A stretch of 64,000 nt of DNA from Burkholderia cepacia (lineage in GTDB: Bacteria > Pseudomonadota > Gammaproteobacteria > Burkholderiales > Burkholderiaceae), in assembly GCF_001039005.1 (NCBI RefSeq), contig NZ_LDWR01000033.1, positions 62,001 through 126,000 of the forward strand, given 5' to 3'. The translations under genes and the position numbers were made by a program. Every line of letters begins with the position of its first letter. Within the stretch, counting starts at the first letter, position 1. A model generated the notes under the pieces. The model worked only from the letters and a program-made list of their open reading frames with translations. It searched no databases and had not been told where the DNA came from. Positions 43,609 to 52,991 of the stretch are shown here, in pieces.

Positions 43609-44826
43609 ATGCCGGCATTCCGTTTCGAAGCAATCGATTCGGCGGGACGCGCGCAGAAAGGCGTCATCGATGCCGACAGCGCGCGGTCCGCGCGTGGCCA
43701 GTTGCGCACGCAGGGGCTCACGCCGCTCGTCGTCGAGCCGGCCGCCAGCGCGACGCGCGGCGCGCGTTCGCAGCGGCTCGCGTTCGGCCGCAAGCTGTCG
43801 CAGCGCGAACAGGCGATCCTCACGCGCCAGCTCGCGAGCCTGCTGATCGCCGGGCTGCCGCTCGACGAGGCGCTCGGCGTGCTGACCGAGCAGTCTGAAC
43901 GCGACTACATCCGCGAACTGATGGCCGCGATCCGCGCCGAGGTGCTCGGCGGCCATTCGCTCGCGAATGCGCTGGGCCAGCATCCGCGCGATTTCCCGGA
44001 AATCTACCGTGCGCTGGTCGCGGCCGGCGAACACACGGGCAAGCTCGGCATCGTGCTGTCGCGCCTCGCCGACTACATCGAGCAGAGCAACGCGCTGAAG
44101 CAGAAGATCCTGCTGGCGTTTACGTATCCGGGGATCGTCACGCTGATCGCGTTCGGCATCGTCACGTTCCTGCTGAGCTATGTCGTGCCGCAGGTCGTCA
44201 ACGTGTTCGCGAGCACGAAACAGCAGCTGCCGATGCTGACGATCGTGATGATGGCGCTGTCGGATTTCGTGCGGCACTGGTGGTGGGCGATCCTGATCGC
44301 GGTCGCGCTGGTGGTGTGGTTCGTGAAGGCGACGCTGTCGCGCGACGGGCCGCGGCTCGCGTTCGACCGCTGGGTGCTGACCGCGCCGCTCGCGGGCAAG
44401 CTCGTGCGCGGCTACAACACGGTGCGCTTCGCGAGCACGCTCGGCATCCTGACCGCGGCCGGCGTGCCGATCCTGCGCGCTTTGCAGGCGGCCGGCGAGA
44501 CGCTGTCGAACCGTGCGATGCGCGCGAACATCGACGACGCGATCGTGCGCGTGCGCGAAGGCTCCGCGCTGTCGCGCGCGCTGAACAACGTGAAGACGTT
44601 TCCGCCGGTGCTCGTGCACCTGATCCGTTCCGGCGAGGCGACGGGCGACGTGACGACGATGCTCGACCGCGCGGCCGAAGGCGAGGCGCGCGAGCTGGAA
44701 CGCCGCACGATGTTCCTGACGAGCCTGCTGGAACCGCTGCTGATCCTGGCGATGGGCGGCATCGTGCTCGTGATCGTGCTGGCCGTGATGCTGCCGATCA
44801 TCGAGCTGAACAACATGGTGCAGTAA
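43609..44826 (+). CDS. gspF: Type II secretion system inner-membrane platform protein GspF
   Basis: Polytopic platform protein that contacts GspE and GspL. The 405-residue protein starts MPAFRFEAIDSAGRAQKGVIDADSA, has two repeated cytoplasmic domains and three membrane helices at about 170-195, 218-242 and 377-400. The duplicated tract LASLLIAGLPLDEALGVL / LGILTAAGVPILRALQAA is the family hallmark. It is the last gene of the gspDEF run and converges with gspC 31 bases away. Confidence 0.95.
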   Translation: MPAFRFEAIDSAGRAQKGVIDADSARSARGQLRTQGLTPLVVEPAASATRGARSQRLAFGRKLSQREQAILTRQLASLLIAGLPLDEALGVLTEQSERDYIRELMAAIRAEVLGGHSLANALGQHPRDFPEIYRALVAAGEHTGKLGIVLSRLADYIEQSNALKQKILLAFTYPGIVTLIAFGIVTFLLSYVVPQVVNVFASTKQQLPMLTIVMMALSDFVRHWWWAILIAVALVVWFVKATLSRDGPRLAFDRWVLTAPLAGKLVRGYNTVRFASTLGILTAAGVPILRALQAAGETLSNRAMRANIDDAIVRVREGSALSRALNNVKTFPPVLVHLIRSGEATGDVTTMLDRAAEGEARELERRTMFLTSLLEPLLILAMGGIVLVIVLAVMLPIIELNNMVQ

Positions 44827-44857
44827 CGGCCTGACCAGTGGGTCGGGCCGTCACCGT

Positions 44858-45268
44858 TCAACGCATGTAGATCGCGGGGGACGGCGTGTTCGCCGGGAGC
44901 TGGATTTCGGCGCGGGCGCCGTTGCGGTCGACGATGATCGAGCGGGGGCGGACTTCGGCGAGCTTCGCGCCGGGCGTGACGTCCGCGCCGAGCGACACGG
45001 CGCGCGGCGGTTCGCCGCCGATGCCGACGATCGCGGCGGCGCCGCGGTCGAGCGAGAGAATGCCGAACAGGTGGATGTCCTGCACGGGATTCTTGTCGAG
45101 CTGACCGCCGAAGAGCGCCGCGGCGTCCTCGGTGCGGATCGGCAGCCGCGCGGCGGCGGCGGGCAGCGGCGCTTCGCGGGCCGATAGCGTGACGACCCAG
45201 TAGGTGGCCGTCGCGCACAAACCCGCGAAGAGGGCTAGGGAAAGGATCCGGATCGAGAGCGCGTTCAT
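44858..45268 (-). CDS. gspC: Type II secretion system protein GspC, short and inverted
   Basis: Inner-membrane protein that links the platform to the secretin. The 136-residue product has one N-terminal helix (about 5-27) and a homology region reading DAAALFGGQ...DIHLFGILSLDRGAAAIVGIGGEPPRAVSLG, which docks onto the secretin N0 domain. It ends soon after, so the C-terminal PDZ or coiled-coil domain of many GspC proteins is absent. It is on the opposite strand to all the other gsp genes, between gspF and gspG, and so needs its own promoter in the 177 bases shared with gspG. Confidence 0.9.
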   Translation of the reverse strand: MNALSIRILSLALFAGLCATATYWVVTLSAREAPLPAAAARLPIRTEDAAALFGGQLDKNPVQDIHLFGILSLDRGAAAIVGIGGEPPRAVSLGADVTPGAKLAEVRPRSIIVDRNGARAEIQLPANTPSPAIYMR

Positions 45269-45445
45269 GCGCGCTATTGTACGGATGTATATGAAATTTG
45301 CGTTGGGTGAAAGCCCTCGGCAATGCGCGCCTTACAATGCGTGCTCCGCGCCCGCGGGTTCGGAAGGTTGCCGTCAGGTCATCGTCCGGGTGTGCCGGGT
45401 GCGTCACTCAACCAACGACATTTTTTTGGAAAGAGGTAGTCAGTC

Positions 45446-45898
45446 ATGCAAACGTGGATCACTCGCCGCAACGCGGCCGTGCGTCGTCAGCGCGGTTTCA
45501 CGCTGATCGAGATCATGGTGGTGGTCGCGATCCTCGGGATCCTGGCGGCACTGATCGTGCCGAAGATCATGAGCCGCCCGGACGAAGCGCGCCGCATCGC
45601 CGCGAAGCAGGACATCGGTACGGTCATGCAGGCGCTCAAGCTGTACCGTCTCGACAACGGCCGTTATCCGACCCAGGAGCAGGGCCTGAACGCGCTGATC
45701 CAGAAGCCGTCCACCGATCCGATCCCGAATAACTGGAAGGACGGCGGTTACCTCGAGCGCCTGCCGAACGACCCGTGGGGCAACGGCTACAAGTACCTGA
45801 ACCCGGGCGTGCACGGCGAGATCGACGTGTTCAGCTACGGCGCCGACGGCAAGGAAGGCGGCGAAGGCAACGATACCGACATCGGGTCGTGGCAATAA
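45446..45898 (+). CDS. gspG: Type II secretion system major pseudopilin GspG
   Basis: Major pseudopilin of 150 residues. The prepilin leader ends at Gly17 before FTLIEIMVV, with Glu22 at the +5 position. The C-terminal calcium-binding/C-loop region (LPNDPWGNGYKYLNPGVHGEIDVFSYGADGKEGG) is typical. AGAGG precedes the ATG by about nine bases. It opens the gspG-H-I-J-K-L-M-N run. The prepilin peptidase (GspO/PilD) that must cut the leader is not in this window. Confidence 0.96.
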   Translation: MQTWITRRNAAVRRQRGFTLIEIMVVVAILGILAALIVPKIMSRPDEARRIAAKQDIGTVMQALKLYRLDNGRYPTQEQGLNALIQKPSTDPIPNNWKDGGYLERLPNDPWGNGYKYLNPGVHGEIDVFSYGADGKEGGEGNDTDIGSWQ

Positions 45899-45937
45899 GC
45901 CGTCGCTGATCGGCCCGCCGCTTCGTTCCCGTTCTTC

Positions 45938-46492
45938 ATGCTCGCCATTCGCACGACCTCCCGCTGCGGCCGCGATTGCCGTGTGCGTCGCGGTGCGGCG
46001 CCGTTCGTCCCGGCGCGTGCCGATAGTGGGCCGCTGAAGCGCGGCGCGCGCGGCTTCACGCTGCTCGAAATGCTGGTCGTGCTCGTGATCGCGGGGCTGC
46101 TCGTGTCGCTCGCGTCGCTGTCGCTGACGCGCAATCCGCGCACCGACCTGCGCGAGGAAGCGCAACGCGTCGCGCTGCTGTTCGAGACCGCTGGCGACGA
46201 AGCGCAGGTGCGTGCGCGCCCGATCGCGTGGCAACCGACCGCGCACGGCTTCCGGTTCGACGTGAGTTCGCCCGACGGCTGGCGCACGCTGCGCGACGAC
46301 CTGCTGCGCCCGCGCGACTGGGATGGCGGCGTCACGGGCGCCGACATCGACTACCCGGGTTCCGACACGCGCGTGAGCCGGGTCGTGTTCGGTACCGAGA
46401 GCATCGACACGCCGGTGCGCGTGACGTTGCATTCGGCCGTCGGCAGCGCGACGATCGTCGGCACCGGCAACGGCCGCTACGAGGTGCAATGA
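45938..46492 (+). CDS. gspH: Type II secretion system minor pseudopilin GspH
   Basis: Minor pseudopilin of 184 residues. The leader is unusually long and Arg-rich (1-39); cleavage is expected after Gly39 before FTLLEMLVVLV, with Glu44 at +5. The C-terminal part has the GspH pattern RARPIAWQPTAHGFRFDV. A start nearer the leader has no ATG, so 45938 stands. Its stop overlaps the gspI start. Confidence 0.9.
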   Translation: MLAIRTTSRCGRDCRVRRGAAPFVPARADSGPLKRGARGFTLLEMLVVLVIAGLLVSLASLSLTRNPRTDLREEAQRVALLFETAGDEAQVRARPIAWQPTAHGFRFDVSSPDGWRTLRDDLLRPRDWDGGVTGADIDYPGSDTRVSRVVFGTESIDTPVRVTLHSAVGSATIVGTGNGRYEVQ

Positions 46493-46896
46493 CGATGCGT
46501 CGTCGCCTGCCCTTCCCCGTTTCCTCATCCCGCGGTTTCACGATGATCGAGGTGCTCGTCGCGCTCGCAATCATCGCGGTCGCGCTCGCCGCGTCGATCC
46601 GCGCGGTCGGCACGATGGCAACCAACGCGTCCGACCTCCATCGCCGGCTACTCGCCGGCTGGAGCGCCGACAACGCGCTCGCGCAACTGCGGCTCACGCA
46701 TGCGTGGCCGGAGATCGGCGAGCAGAGTTTCGACTGCTCGCAAGGCAACGTGCAGCTCGTCTGCACGCAGCGCGTGAGCACCACGCCGAATCCCGTGTTC
46801 CGGCGCGTCCGGGTTTCGGTGAGCATGCCCGGGCGTTCCGGCGTGCTCGCGCAGATGGTGACGGTGGTCGCGAATGAAACCAGCCGTCCGCTCTGA
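46489..46896 (+). CDS. gspI: Type II secretion system minor pseudopilin GspI
   Basis: Minor pseudopilin of 135 residues; with GspJ and GspK it forms the pseudopilus tip. Cleavage follows Gly16 before FTMIEVLVALAI, with Glu21 at +5. The start ATG overlaps the gspH stop (ATGA) and has GAGG a few bases upstream. A second ATG two codons later is possible. The C-terminal region with a Cys pair (DCSQGNVQLVC) fits GspI. Confidence 0.92.
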   Translation: MTMRRRLPFPVSSSRGFTMIEVLVALAIIAVALAASIRAVGTMATNASDLHRRLLAGWSADNALAQLRLTHAWPEIGEQSFDCSQGNVQLVCTQRVSTTPNPVFRRVRVSVSMPGRSGVLAQMVTVVANETSRPL

Positions 46897-47563
46897 CGCG
46901 CCGATGCGACGCTCGCCCACCCGCTCCGCCCGCGGCTTCACGCTGATCGAGCTGATGATCGCGATCGCGATCCTCGCGGTGGTCGCGATCCTCGCGTGGC
47001 GCGGGCTCGACCAGATCATGCGCGGCCGCGACAAGGTGGCGGCCGCGATGGAAGACGAGCGCGTCTTCGCGCAGATGTTCGACCAGATGCGCATCGACGC
47101 GCGGCTTGCCGCGACCGACGACGAGGCCGGCCAGCCGGCGATCGGCGTCGCCGGCAATACGCTGCAGATCGTCCGCGAATTCGAGGTGCCGGGCGCCGCG
47201 CCGCGGCTACAGGTGGTCCGCTACCGGATCGCCGGCGGGCGCGTCGTGCGTTATGCGTCGCCGCCGATCGACGACGCGAATCGGCTGCGCAGCACGCTGA
47301 AGGACAGCAGCGTCGAAGGCTGGAGCTGGGTCGCGCTGATGGGCGGCGTCGGCGCGATCGACGCGAAACTGTACGTGCCGCGCGTGGGCTGGACCACCAA
47401 CCTGCAGACGGCCGACGATGCGCTCGCGCAGAACAACGATGCGCTCAAGGTGCCGCAGATCGGCAACGCGCCGCCGGCGCGTGCGGTGACGGGGCTGCAG
47501 GTCAGCATCGGCGCGACGTCGCTGCGCGTGCCGGTCACGCGCATCTTCCTCGTCGGGGAATGA
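46874..47563 (+). CDS. gspJ: Type II secretion system minor pseudopilin GspJ
   Basis: Minor pseudopilin of 229 residues. Leader cleavage is expected after Gly21 before FTLIELMIAIAI, with Glu26 at +5. The ATG at 46874 overlaps the end of gspI by 23 bases; an ATG at 46904, ten codons later, would still keep a full leader. The body contains the GspJ pattern DQIMRGRDKVAAAMEDERVFAQMFDQMRID. Its stop overlaps the gspK start. Confidence 0.92.
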   Translation: MKPAVRSDAPMRRSPTRSARGFTLIELMIAIAILAVVAILAWRGLDQIMRGRDKVAAAMEDERVFAQMFDQMRIDARLAATDDEAGQPAIGVAGNTLQIVREFEVPGAAPRLQVVRYRIAGGRVVRYASPPIDDANRLRSTLKDSSVEGWSWVALMGGVGAIDAKLYVPRVGWTTNLQTADDALAQNNDALKVPQIGNAPPARAVTGLQVSIGATSLRVPVTRIFLVGE

Positions 47564-48696
47564 CGATGCGCGCGCGCCGTCACCATTCATTGCTCACCAA
47601 CCGCGCTGCCGTGCGCACACGTGAACGCCGCCGCGAGCGCGGTGCGGCGATCATCACCGCGCTGCTCGTCGTCGCGCTGTCGGCGATCCTCGTCTCGGGG
47701 ATGCTGTGGCGCCAGCAGGTGCAGATCCGCCGCATCGAGAACCAGCGCGTGATCGCGCAGGCGCAGTGGGTCGCGCGCGGCGCGCTCGACTGGACGCGGA
47801 TGATCCTGCGTTCGGAAGGCGACACCGCACCCGGCATCACGTATCTCGGCGGGATCTGGGGCGTGCCGATCGCGAAGACGAAGCTGTCGGACTTCCTCGG
47901 CCGGATCGGCGCGCCGAACGACAACGGCGGCGAAGACACCTATATCTCCGGCTCGATCGAGGACGCGCAGGCGAAGTTCAACCTGCGCAACCTCGTGGCG
48001 TCGCCGGCGCCCGGCGTGCTGCAACTGAACGTCACGCAGCTGCAGGCGTTCCAGCGCCTGCTGACGACGCTCGGCTTCGACGGCGCGTTCGCGAAGCGCA
48101 TCGCGCTGCAGGTGCGCGCGGGCCTCATGCATTCGGCGACGCGCTTCCAGATGCCGACGCTGCCGGGCGGCGGCGGCACGGCGCCGGCCATCGCGCCGGT
48201 GACCACCGACCAGGAGGGCGGCGGCGGCTTCACCGACGATCCCGGCATGACCGGCGGCGACCGCGGGCCCGCGCCGCTGATGATGACGGGTGTCGACAGC
48301 CTGCTCGACGTCGACGGCGTGACGCCCGAGATGGTCGCGCGGCTGCGCCCGTTCGTCACCGTGCTGCCGACCACGACGCCCGTGAACATGAATACCGCGC
48401 CGGCCGAGGTGATCGCGGCGCTCGTGCCGGGGATGAGCGTGTCGTCCGCGCAGGCGCTCGTGTCGCGCCGCGAGACCGTGTTTTTCCGCAACGTCGGCGA
48501 CGTGCAGCTCGCGCTGCGCGGTGCCGGCGCGCCGAACGTGACGATCGACTCGAACCTCGTCGACGTCAATTCGAGTTATTTCATCGTGCATGGCCGGATC
48601 CAGCACGATCGCGCGGAGGTCGACCGCACCTCGCTCGTGTATCGTGATCCGACCACGCACTCGACGCGGGTCGTGCGCATCCGCGACCAGCTATAA
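47560..48696 (+). CDS. gspK: Type II secretion system minor pseudopilin GspK
   Basis: Largest minor pseudopilin, capping the tip. The 378-residue protein has an Arg-rich leader with cleavage after Gly28 before AAIITALLVVAL; the +5 residue is Thr, not Glu, as is usual for GspK. The globular domain includes NLRNLVA, the helix-hairpin-like TPVNMNTAPAEVIAALVPG and a Gly/Asp-rich insert at about 205-235. The ATG overlaps the gspJ stop (ATGA). Confidence 0.93.
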   Translation: MTMRARRHHSLLTNRAAVRTRERRRERGAAIITALLVVALSAILVSGMLWRQQVQIRRIENQRVIAQAQWVARGALDWTRMILRSEGDTAPGITYLGGIWGVPIAKTKLSDFLGRIGAPNDNGGEDTYISGSIEDAQAKFNLRNLVASPAPGVLQLNVTQLQAFQRLLTTLGFDGAFAKRIALQVRAGLMHSATRFQMPTLPGGGGTAPAIAPVTTDQEGGGGFTDDPGMTGGDRGPAPLMMTGVDSLLDVDGVTPEMVARLRPFVTVLPTTTPVNMNTAPAEVIAALVPGMSVSSAQALVSRRETVFFRNVGDVQLALRGAGAPNVTIDSNLVDVNSSYFIVHGRIQHDRAEVDRTSLVYRDPTTHSTRVVRIRDQL

Positions 48697-48722
48697 CGAC
48701 GCCATTCGGGAGAGGAGCTCTT

Positions 48723-50102
48723 GTGAGCACGTTGATTGTTTCTTTGCCGCCGCGCGAGCCTGCCGTGCCGTTGCAGGAATGGCAGTGGCCCGAGCTGCCG
48801 TTCACGCTCGTCGACAAGGCCGGCCACGTGCAGCGCGCGGGTCGCGCCGCGCTTGCGCTGCTGCCGCGCGCGAGTGCGACGGTACTGATCGTCGCCGCGC
48901 GCGACGTGCTGTTGCTGGCCGCGATGGTGCCGCCGCTCAAGGGACCGAAGCTGCGCCAGGCGCTGCCCAACATCGTCGAGGATCAACTGATCCAGGATCC
49001 GCTCGGCTGCCACATCGCGCTCGATCCGGCCGCGCTGCCCGACGGGCGCCGCGTGCTGGCCATCGTCGATCGCGCGTGGTTCCGCACGATCTGCGACGCG
49101 TTCACGGCGGCCGGCCACCGGCACCTGAGCGCGGTGCCCGCGACCCGCTGCCTGCCGGCGCCGCGCACTTCGGCCGAGGCCGCAGCCGCCGCGCCGGCCG
49201 ACGGTGAGGTCGCGAACCTTGCCGATGCCGCGCTAGCCGCGGGCGCCGTCGAGCCGCCTGCCCACCCGCCCGCGGTTGCCGCGGTGCTCGGGCTCGCCGC
49301 GGCGGTCGAACCGGCGCTCGTCGAGGCCGGCGCGCTGCCGGCCGCGGCCGGTGCGCCGCGCCTCGAACTTGCGGTCGCGCGCGGCGCGCTCGGCGAAGGC
49401 TTCGCGGCGCCCGCGTCGCGCGCGGCCGGCACGCTGGCCGCGCTTGCGGGCGGCGGCGACGTCGAACTGTACGAACTCGGCGAACCGGGCGCGGAGCCGC
49501 GCCTCGCGTCGGTCGGCCGCACCGACGGCCCGCTGCTGCCGGGTGCCGCGCCGCTGTCGTTCGACACGTTCGCACGGCGCGCGCTGACCGAGCGGTTCGA
49601 TCTGTGCCAGTTCGAATTCGAGTCGCAGCCGTGGCGCTTCGACCGCGCGACGGTGAAGCGCCTGCGCGTGCCGCTCGCACTCGTCGCGGCGACGCTCGGC
49701 GTCGCGGTGATCGGGATGAACCTGCACTGGTGGAAGCTGTCGCGCGAGCGCGATGCACTGTCGGCGCAGATCACCGAAACGCTGCTGTCCGCGTTCCCGA
49801 AGACGACGACGGTGCTCGATCCGCCCGCGCAGATGCAGCGCCAGCTCGACCAGTTGCGCCTCGCGGCCGGCGAGCTGTCGCCGAACGATTTCCTCGCGCT
49901 GTCGAGCGGGCTGACGCGCTCGATGGGCGCGCTGCCGCTGAACGGCATCGCGTCGCTCGACTATCACGACCGGCGGCTCGACGTCGGCTTCAAGCCGGAG
50001 GTCAAGGTCGATCCCGATTTCCCGCAGCGCCTCGCGCGCAACGGACTGTCCGGCGAAGTCGACAGCAACACGGGCAAATGGACGATCCGGAGCCGCTCAT
50101 GA
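48723..50102 (+). CDS. gspL: Type II secretion system platform protein GspL
   Basis: Inner-membrane protein linking the GspE ATPase to GspM. The 459-residue protein has an actin-like cytoplasmic domain (about 1-300), one membrane helix at about 315-337 (VPLALVAATLGVAVIGM) and a periplasmic ferredoxin-like domain. Residues about 138-250 are strongly Ala/Pro-rich and look like a low-complexity insert. The start is a GTG with GAGGAG five bases upstream. Its stop overlaps the gspM start. Confidence 0.9.
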   Translation: MSTLIVSLPPREPAVPLQEWQWPELPFTLVDKAGHVQRAGRAALALLPRASATVLIVAARDVLLLAAMVPPLKGPKLRQALPNIVEDQLIQDPLGCHIALDPAALPDGRRVLAIVDRAWFRTICDAFTAAGHRHLSAVPATRCLPAPRTSAEAAAAAPADGEVANLADAALAAGAVEPPAHPPAVAAVLGLAAAVEPALVEAGALPAAAGAPRLELAVARGALGEGFAAPASRAAGTLAALAGGGDVELYELGEPGAEPRLASVGRTDGPLLPGAAPLSFDTFARRALTERFDLCQFEFESQPWRFDRATVKRLRVPLALVAATLGVAVIGMNLHWWKLSRERDALSAQITETLLSAFPKTTTVLDPPAQMQRQLDQLRLAAGELSPNDFLALSSGLTRSMGALPLNGIASLDYHDRRLDVGFKPEVKVDPDFPQRLARNGLSGEVDSNTGKWTIRSRS

Positions 50103-50605
50103 AAACCGAACAACTGAACCAGACGCTGGCCCAGTTCTGGGGTGAGCGCTCGCAGCGCGAGAAGATGCTGCTCGGCTGGGGCGGCGCCGTGCTGGCCGTC
50201 GTGATCGCCTATTCGGTGCTGTGGTCGCCCGCGCAGGAAGGCCGCGCGCGGATCCAGCGCGAGCTGCCGACGATGCGCCGCGAACTCGCGCAGATGACCG
50301 CGCAGGCGAACGAAGCGAAGTCGCTGACCGCTGCCGCGCAGGGCGTCGCGCCGACCGGCCTGGCGTTGAAGGACGCGCTGACCGCGTCGCTGTCCGATCA
50401 TGGGCTGCAGGGCGCGCAGGTGCAGATCGTCGGCAACGGCGTGCAGGTCCAGATGAAGAACGTGTCGTTCCCGGCGTGGACGCAGTGGCTCGACGACGCG
50501 CGCCGGCAGTTCAAGGTGCAGGTTGGCGAGTCGCACGCGACCGCGCTGAAGGAAGATGGCCAGGTCGACCTGACGGCCGTGATGCAGCCGTCGACGCAGA
50601 AATGA
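50099..50605 (+). CDS. gspM: Type II secretion system platform protein GspM
   Basis: A 168-residue bitopic inner-membrane protein that pairs with GspL. One helix (about 23-43, LLGWGGAVLAVVIAYSVLW) separates a short cytoplasmic N-terminus from a periplasmic ferredoxin-like domain containing VQIVGNGVQVQMKNVSFPAWTQWL. The ATG overlaps the gspL stop by four bases. It matches the family in length and layout. Confidence 0.92.
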   Translation: MKTEQLNQTLAQFWGERSQREKMLLGWGGAVLAVVIAYSVLWSPAQEGRARIQRELPTMRRELAQMTAQANEAKSLTAAAQGVAPTGLALKDALTASLSDHGLQGAQVQIVGNGVQVQMKNVSFPAWTQWLDDARRQFKVQVGESHATALKEDGQVDLTAVMQPSTQK

Positions 50606-50636
50606 CGCAGTGGATGACGCAAGTGGCGGTCGGCCG

Positions 50637-51425
50637 ATGAGGCCGTGGACGAAGCGGCTCGCCACCGCATTGCCGTGGGTATTGGCGGGCGGACTGGCGA
50701 CGGCGGTGACGCTCGTCGCGCTCGCGCCGGCCGCGTGGATCGCGCCGCAATTCGCACGCGCGACCGACGGGCACGTGAATCTCGTCGATCCGGACGGGTC
50801 GCTGTGGCACGGCTCGGGCACGCTGATGCTCGCGCCGGGCGCCGACCAGGGCGCGGCGACGCTGCTGCCGGGCCGGGTCGAATGGACCACGGGCTTCTGG
50901 CCGCTGCTGACCGGGCGCGTACAGATGCGCATGCGGCAGACCGAGGCGATGCCCGACGCCGTCACGCTCGATGCGACGTGGCGCGGCGCGGTGTTGTCGG
51001 CGGGCACGATGGCCGTGCCGGCGTCGCTGCTTGCGGGGCTCGGCACGCCGTTCAATACGCTCGATCTGCAGGGCGACGTGCGGGTCGGCTGGAGCGACTG
51101 GCGACTGTTCGGCAACAACGCGTTCGGCCAGCTGACGGTGACGATCGATTCGATGAGTTCGCGCGTGTCGCGCGTGAAGCCGCTCGGCTCGTATCGCGCG
51201 GTGCTGCAGGCGAAGGGGGCGGGCGCCGATCTCGATCTGTCGACGACGCAGGGCCCGCTGTTCCTCGACGGGCACGGCAACTTCGGCGCCGGTCAGGGAT
51301 CGTTCCGCGGCACCGCGCATGCGGCGCCCGAGCAGCAGGCAAACCTCGCCGGGCTGCTGAACCTGCTCGGCCACCCGATCGGGAACAACGAGGTGTCGCT
51401 GGTCTTCGGCGACGCGCAGCGCTGA
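50637..51425 (+). CDS. gspN: Type II secretion system protein GspN
   Basis: A 262-residue protein of the GspN family, present in only some type II systems, with an unclear role. One N-terminal helix (about 9-32) is followed by a beta-rich periplasmic domain (GTLMLAPGADQGAATLLPGRVEW). The ATG at 50637 is preferred to a GTG nine codons earlier. It is the last gene of the gspG-N run and converges with the outer-membrane channel gene, with only 21 bases between the stops and no evident terminator. Confidence 0.88.
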   Translation: MRPWTKRLATALPWVLAGGLATAVTLVALAPAAWIAPQFARATDGHVNLVDPDGSLWHGSGTLMLAPGADQGAATLLPGRVEWTTGFWPLLTGRVQMRMRQTEAMPDAVTLDATWRGAVLSAGTMAVPASLLAGLGTPFNTLDLQGDVRVGWSDWRLFGNNAFGQLTVTIDSMSSRVSRVKPLGSYRAVLQAKGAGADLDLSTTQGPLFLDGHGNFGAGQGSFRGTAHAAPEQQANLAGLLNLLGHPIGNNEVSLVFGDAQR

Positions 51426-51446
51426 CGCGCGCGGCGCCCTCTTCCG

Positions 51447-52991
51447 TTACTTCTGCGCGAGCGGCGCGGCAGCCGCACCGGACGCCGGCACGGGTGCCGG
51501 CGCTGCCATGTCGCCGTTCTCGCGCGCCATGTCCGACGCATCCCAGCCGCCGCCGAGCGCCTTCACGAGCCCGACCGACGACGCCATCCGCTGCCCGGCG
51601 ATCGTCGAGAGCTTCTGCTGCGCGGTGAACGCGGTGGTCTGCGCGGTCAGCACGTTCAGGTACGCCACCGTGCCGGCCTTGTACTGGTTCGTGACGATCG
51701 CGAGCGCGTGCTCGGCGCTGTCGACGGCCTGTCGCTGCACGTCGATTTCCTGCGCGAGGATGCGCTGCGACGCGAGGTTGTCCTCGACGTCCTGGAATGC
51801 GGTGAGCACCGCGAGGCGATACGCGGCGACATCCTGGTCGTAGGTCGCGCGCGCGGCGTCGGTCTGCGCGGCGCGCAGACCCGCGTCGAACAGCGTCGCC
51901 GCAAGCTGCGGGCCGACCGTCCAGAAACGCGCCGGCAGCGTGAACAGCTGCGACCACACCGAGCTCTGGACGCCACCGGTGGCCGACAGCGTGAGCGTCG
52001 GGAAGAACGCGGAAATCGCGACGCCGATCTGCTCGTTCGCGGCCGCCGCGCGGCGCTCGGCCGCCGCGATGTCGGGCCGGCGCTCGAGCAGCGCGGACGG
52101 CACGTCGACCGGCGTGATCGGCGGCTCGGCCGTGAGCGGGTTCGTCGGCAGTGAGAAGGTCGATGCCGGTTCGCCGATCAGCGTTGCGATCGCATGCTCG
52201 TACTGCGCGCGTGCGACGCCGTTGTCGATCGACGCCGCCTGCGCGCTTTGCAGTTGCGTCTGCGCCTGGATCACGTCGGCGCGCGCGGCGACACCTTGCG
52301 CATACTGGTTCTGCGTGAGCTGCAGCGACTGTTGGTACGACTTCACGGTGTCGTCGAGCAGCTTTTGCAGCGCATCGGATGTGCGCAGCTGGAAATAGGT
52401 TTGCGCGAGCAGCGCTTGCTGCGACAGCCGCGCGTTCGCGAGATCGGCCGCAGCCGCCGCTTCGCCGGCGCGCTGCGCGCTGACGGTGCGGCTCACCTTG
52501 CCCCACAGGTCGGGTTCCCAGCTCGCGTCGAGGCCGACGCTGTAGCTGTTGTTGATCGATCCGGACGAACCGCTGCCGAAACTCGACGACGAGCCCGACG
52601 ACAGCGACGTGCGCGGCGTGCGGGCGCGCGAGCCCGACGCGGTCAGCCCGACGGTCGGGAAATACGCGGCACGGGCCTCGGTCACGAGCGCGCGCGCCTG
52701 CCGGTAGGCGGCCGCCGATTGCGCGATGGTCTGGTTCGACGCGTTGAGCTTGCCGATCAGCGCATCGAGTTGCGGATCGTTGTAGACCGTCCACCACGCG
52801 CCGCGGTCGGTGCGGTCGGCGGGTTGCGCGACCTTCCAGCCGGCCGGCGCTTCCTTGAATGCGGCAGGGATCGACGTGTCGGGCCGGTGATAGTCGGGCC
52901 CGACGGCGCAGCCGGCGAGCAGCACGGCCGTCGCAACGGCGACGGCGGCGCTCAGCGGGCGAAGGGCGCGCGGGAGGGAGGCGTACGGCAT
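51447..52991 (-). CDS. RND/MFS efflux outer-membrane channel lipoprotein (NodT/OprM family)
   Basis: TolC-type outer-membrane channel of 514 residues. The lipoprotein signal ends LLAGC, so Cys28 is the lipidated residue, followed by AVGPDYHRPD as in OprM/NodT proteins. Two repeated efflux domains follow, with Ser/Gly-rich insertion at about 128-148 and the YAQGVAARADVIQAQTQLQSAQ tract. The C-terminus is Ala/Pro-rich. No RND pump or HlyD-type adaptor is adjacent. It may serve the EmrB-type pump encoded 1.4 kb away or pumps elsewhere. Confidence 0.92.
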   Translation of the reverse strand: MPYASLPRALRPLSAAVAVATAVLLAGCAVGPDYHRPDTSIPAAFKEAPAGWKVAQPADRTDRGAWWTVYNDPQLDALIGKLNASNQTIAQSAAAYRQARALVTEARAAYFPTVGLTASGSRARTPRTSLSSGSSSSFGSGSSGSINNSYSVGLDASWEPDLWGKVSRTVSAQRAGEAAAAADLANARLSQQALLAQTYFQLRTSDALQKLLDDTVKSYQQSLQLTQNQYAQGVAARADVIQAQTQLQSAQAASIDNGVARAQYEHAIATLIGEPASTFSLPTNPLTAEPPITPVDVPSALLERRPDIAAAERRAAAANEQIGVAISAFFPTLTLSATGGVQSSVWSQLFTLPARFWTVGPQLAATLFDAGLRAAQTDAARATYDQDVAAYRLAVLTAFQDVEDNLASQRILAQEIDVQRQAVDSAEHALAIVTNQYKAGTVAYLNVLTAQTTAFTAQQKLSTIAGQRMASSVGLVKALGGGWDASDMARENGDMAAPAPVPASGAAAAPLAQK

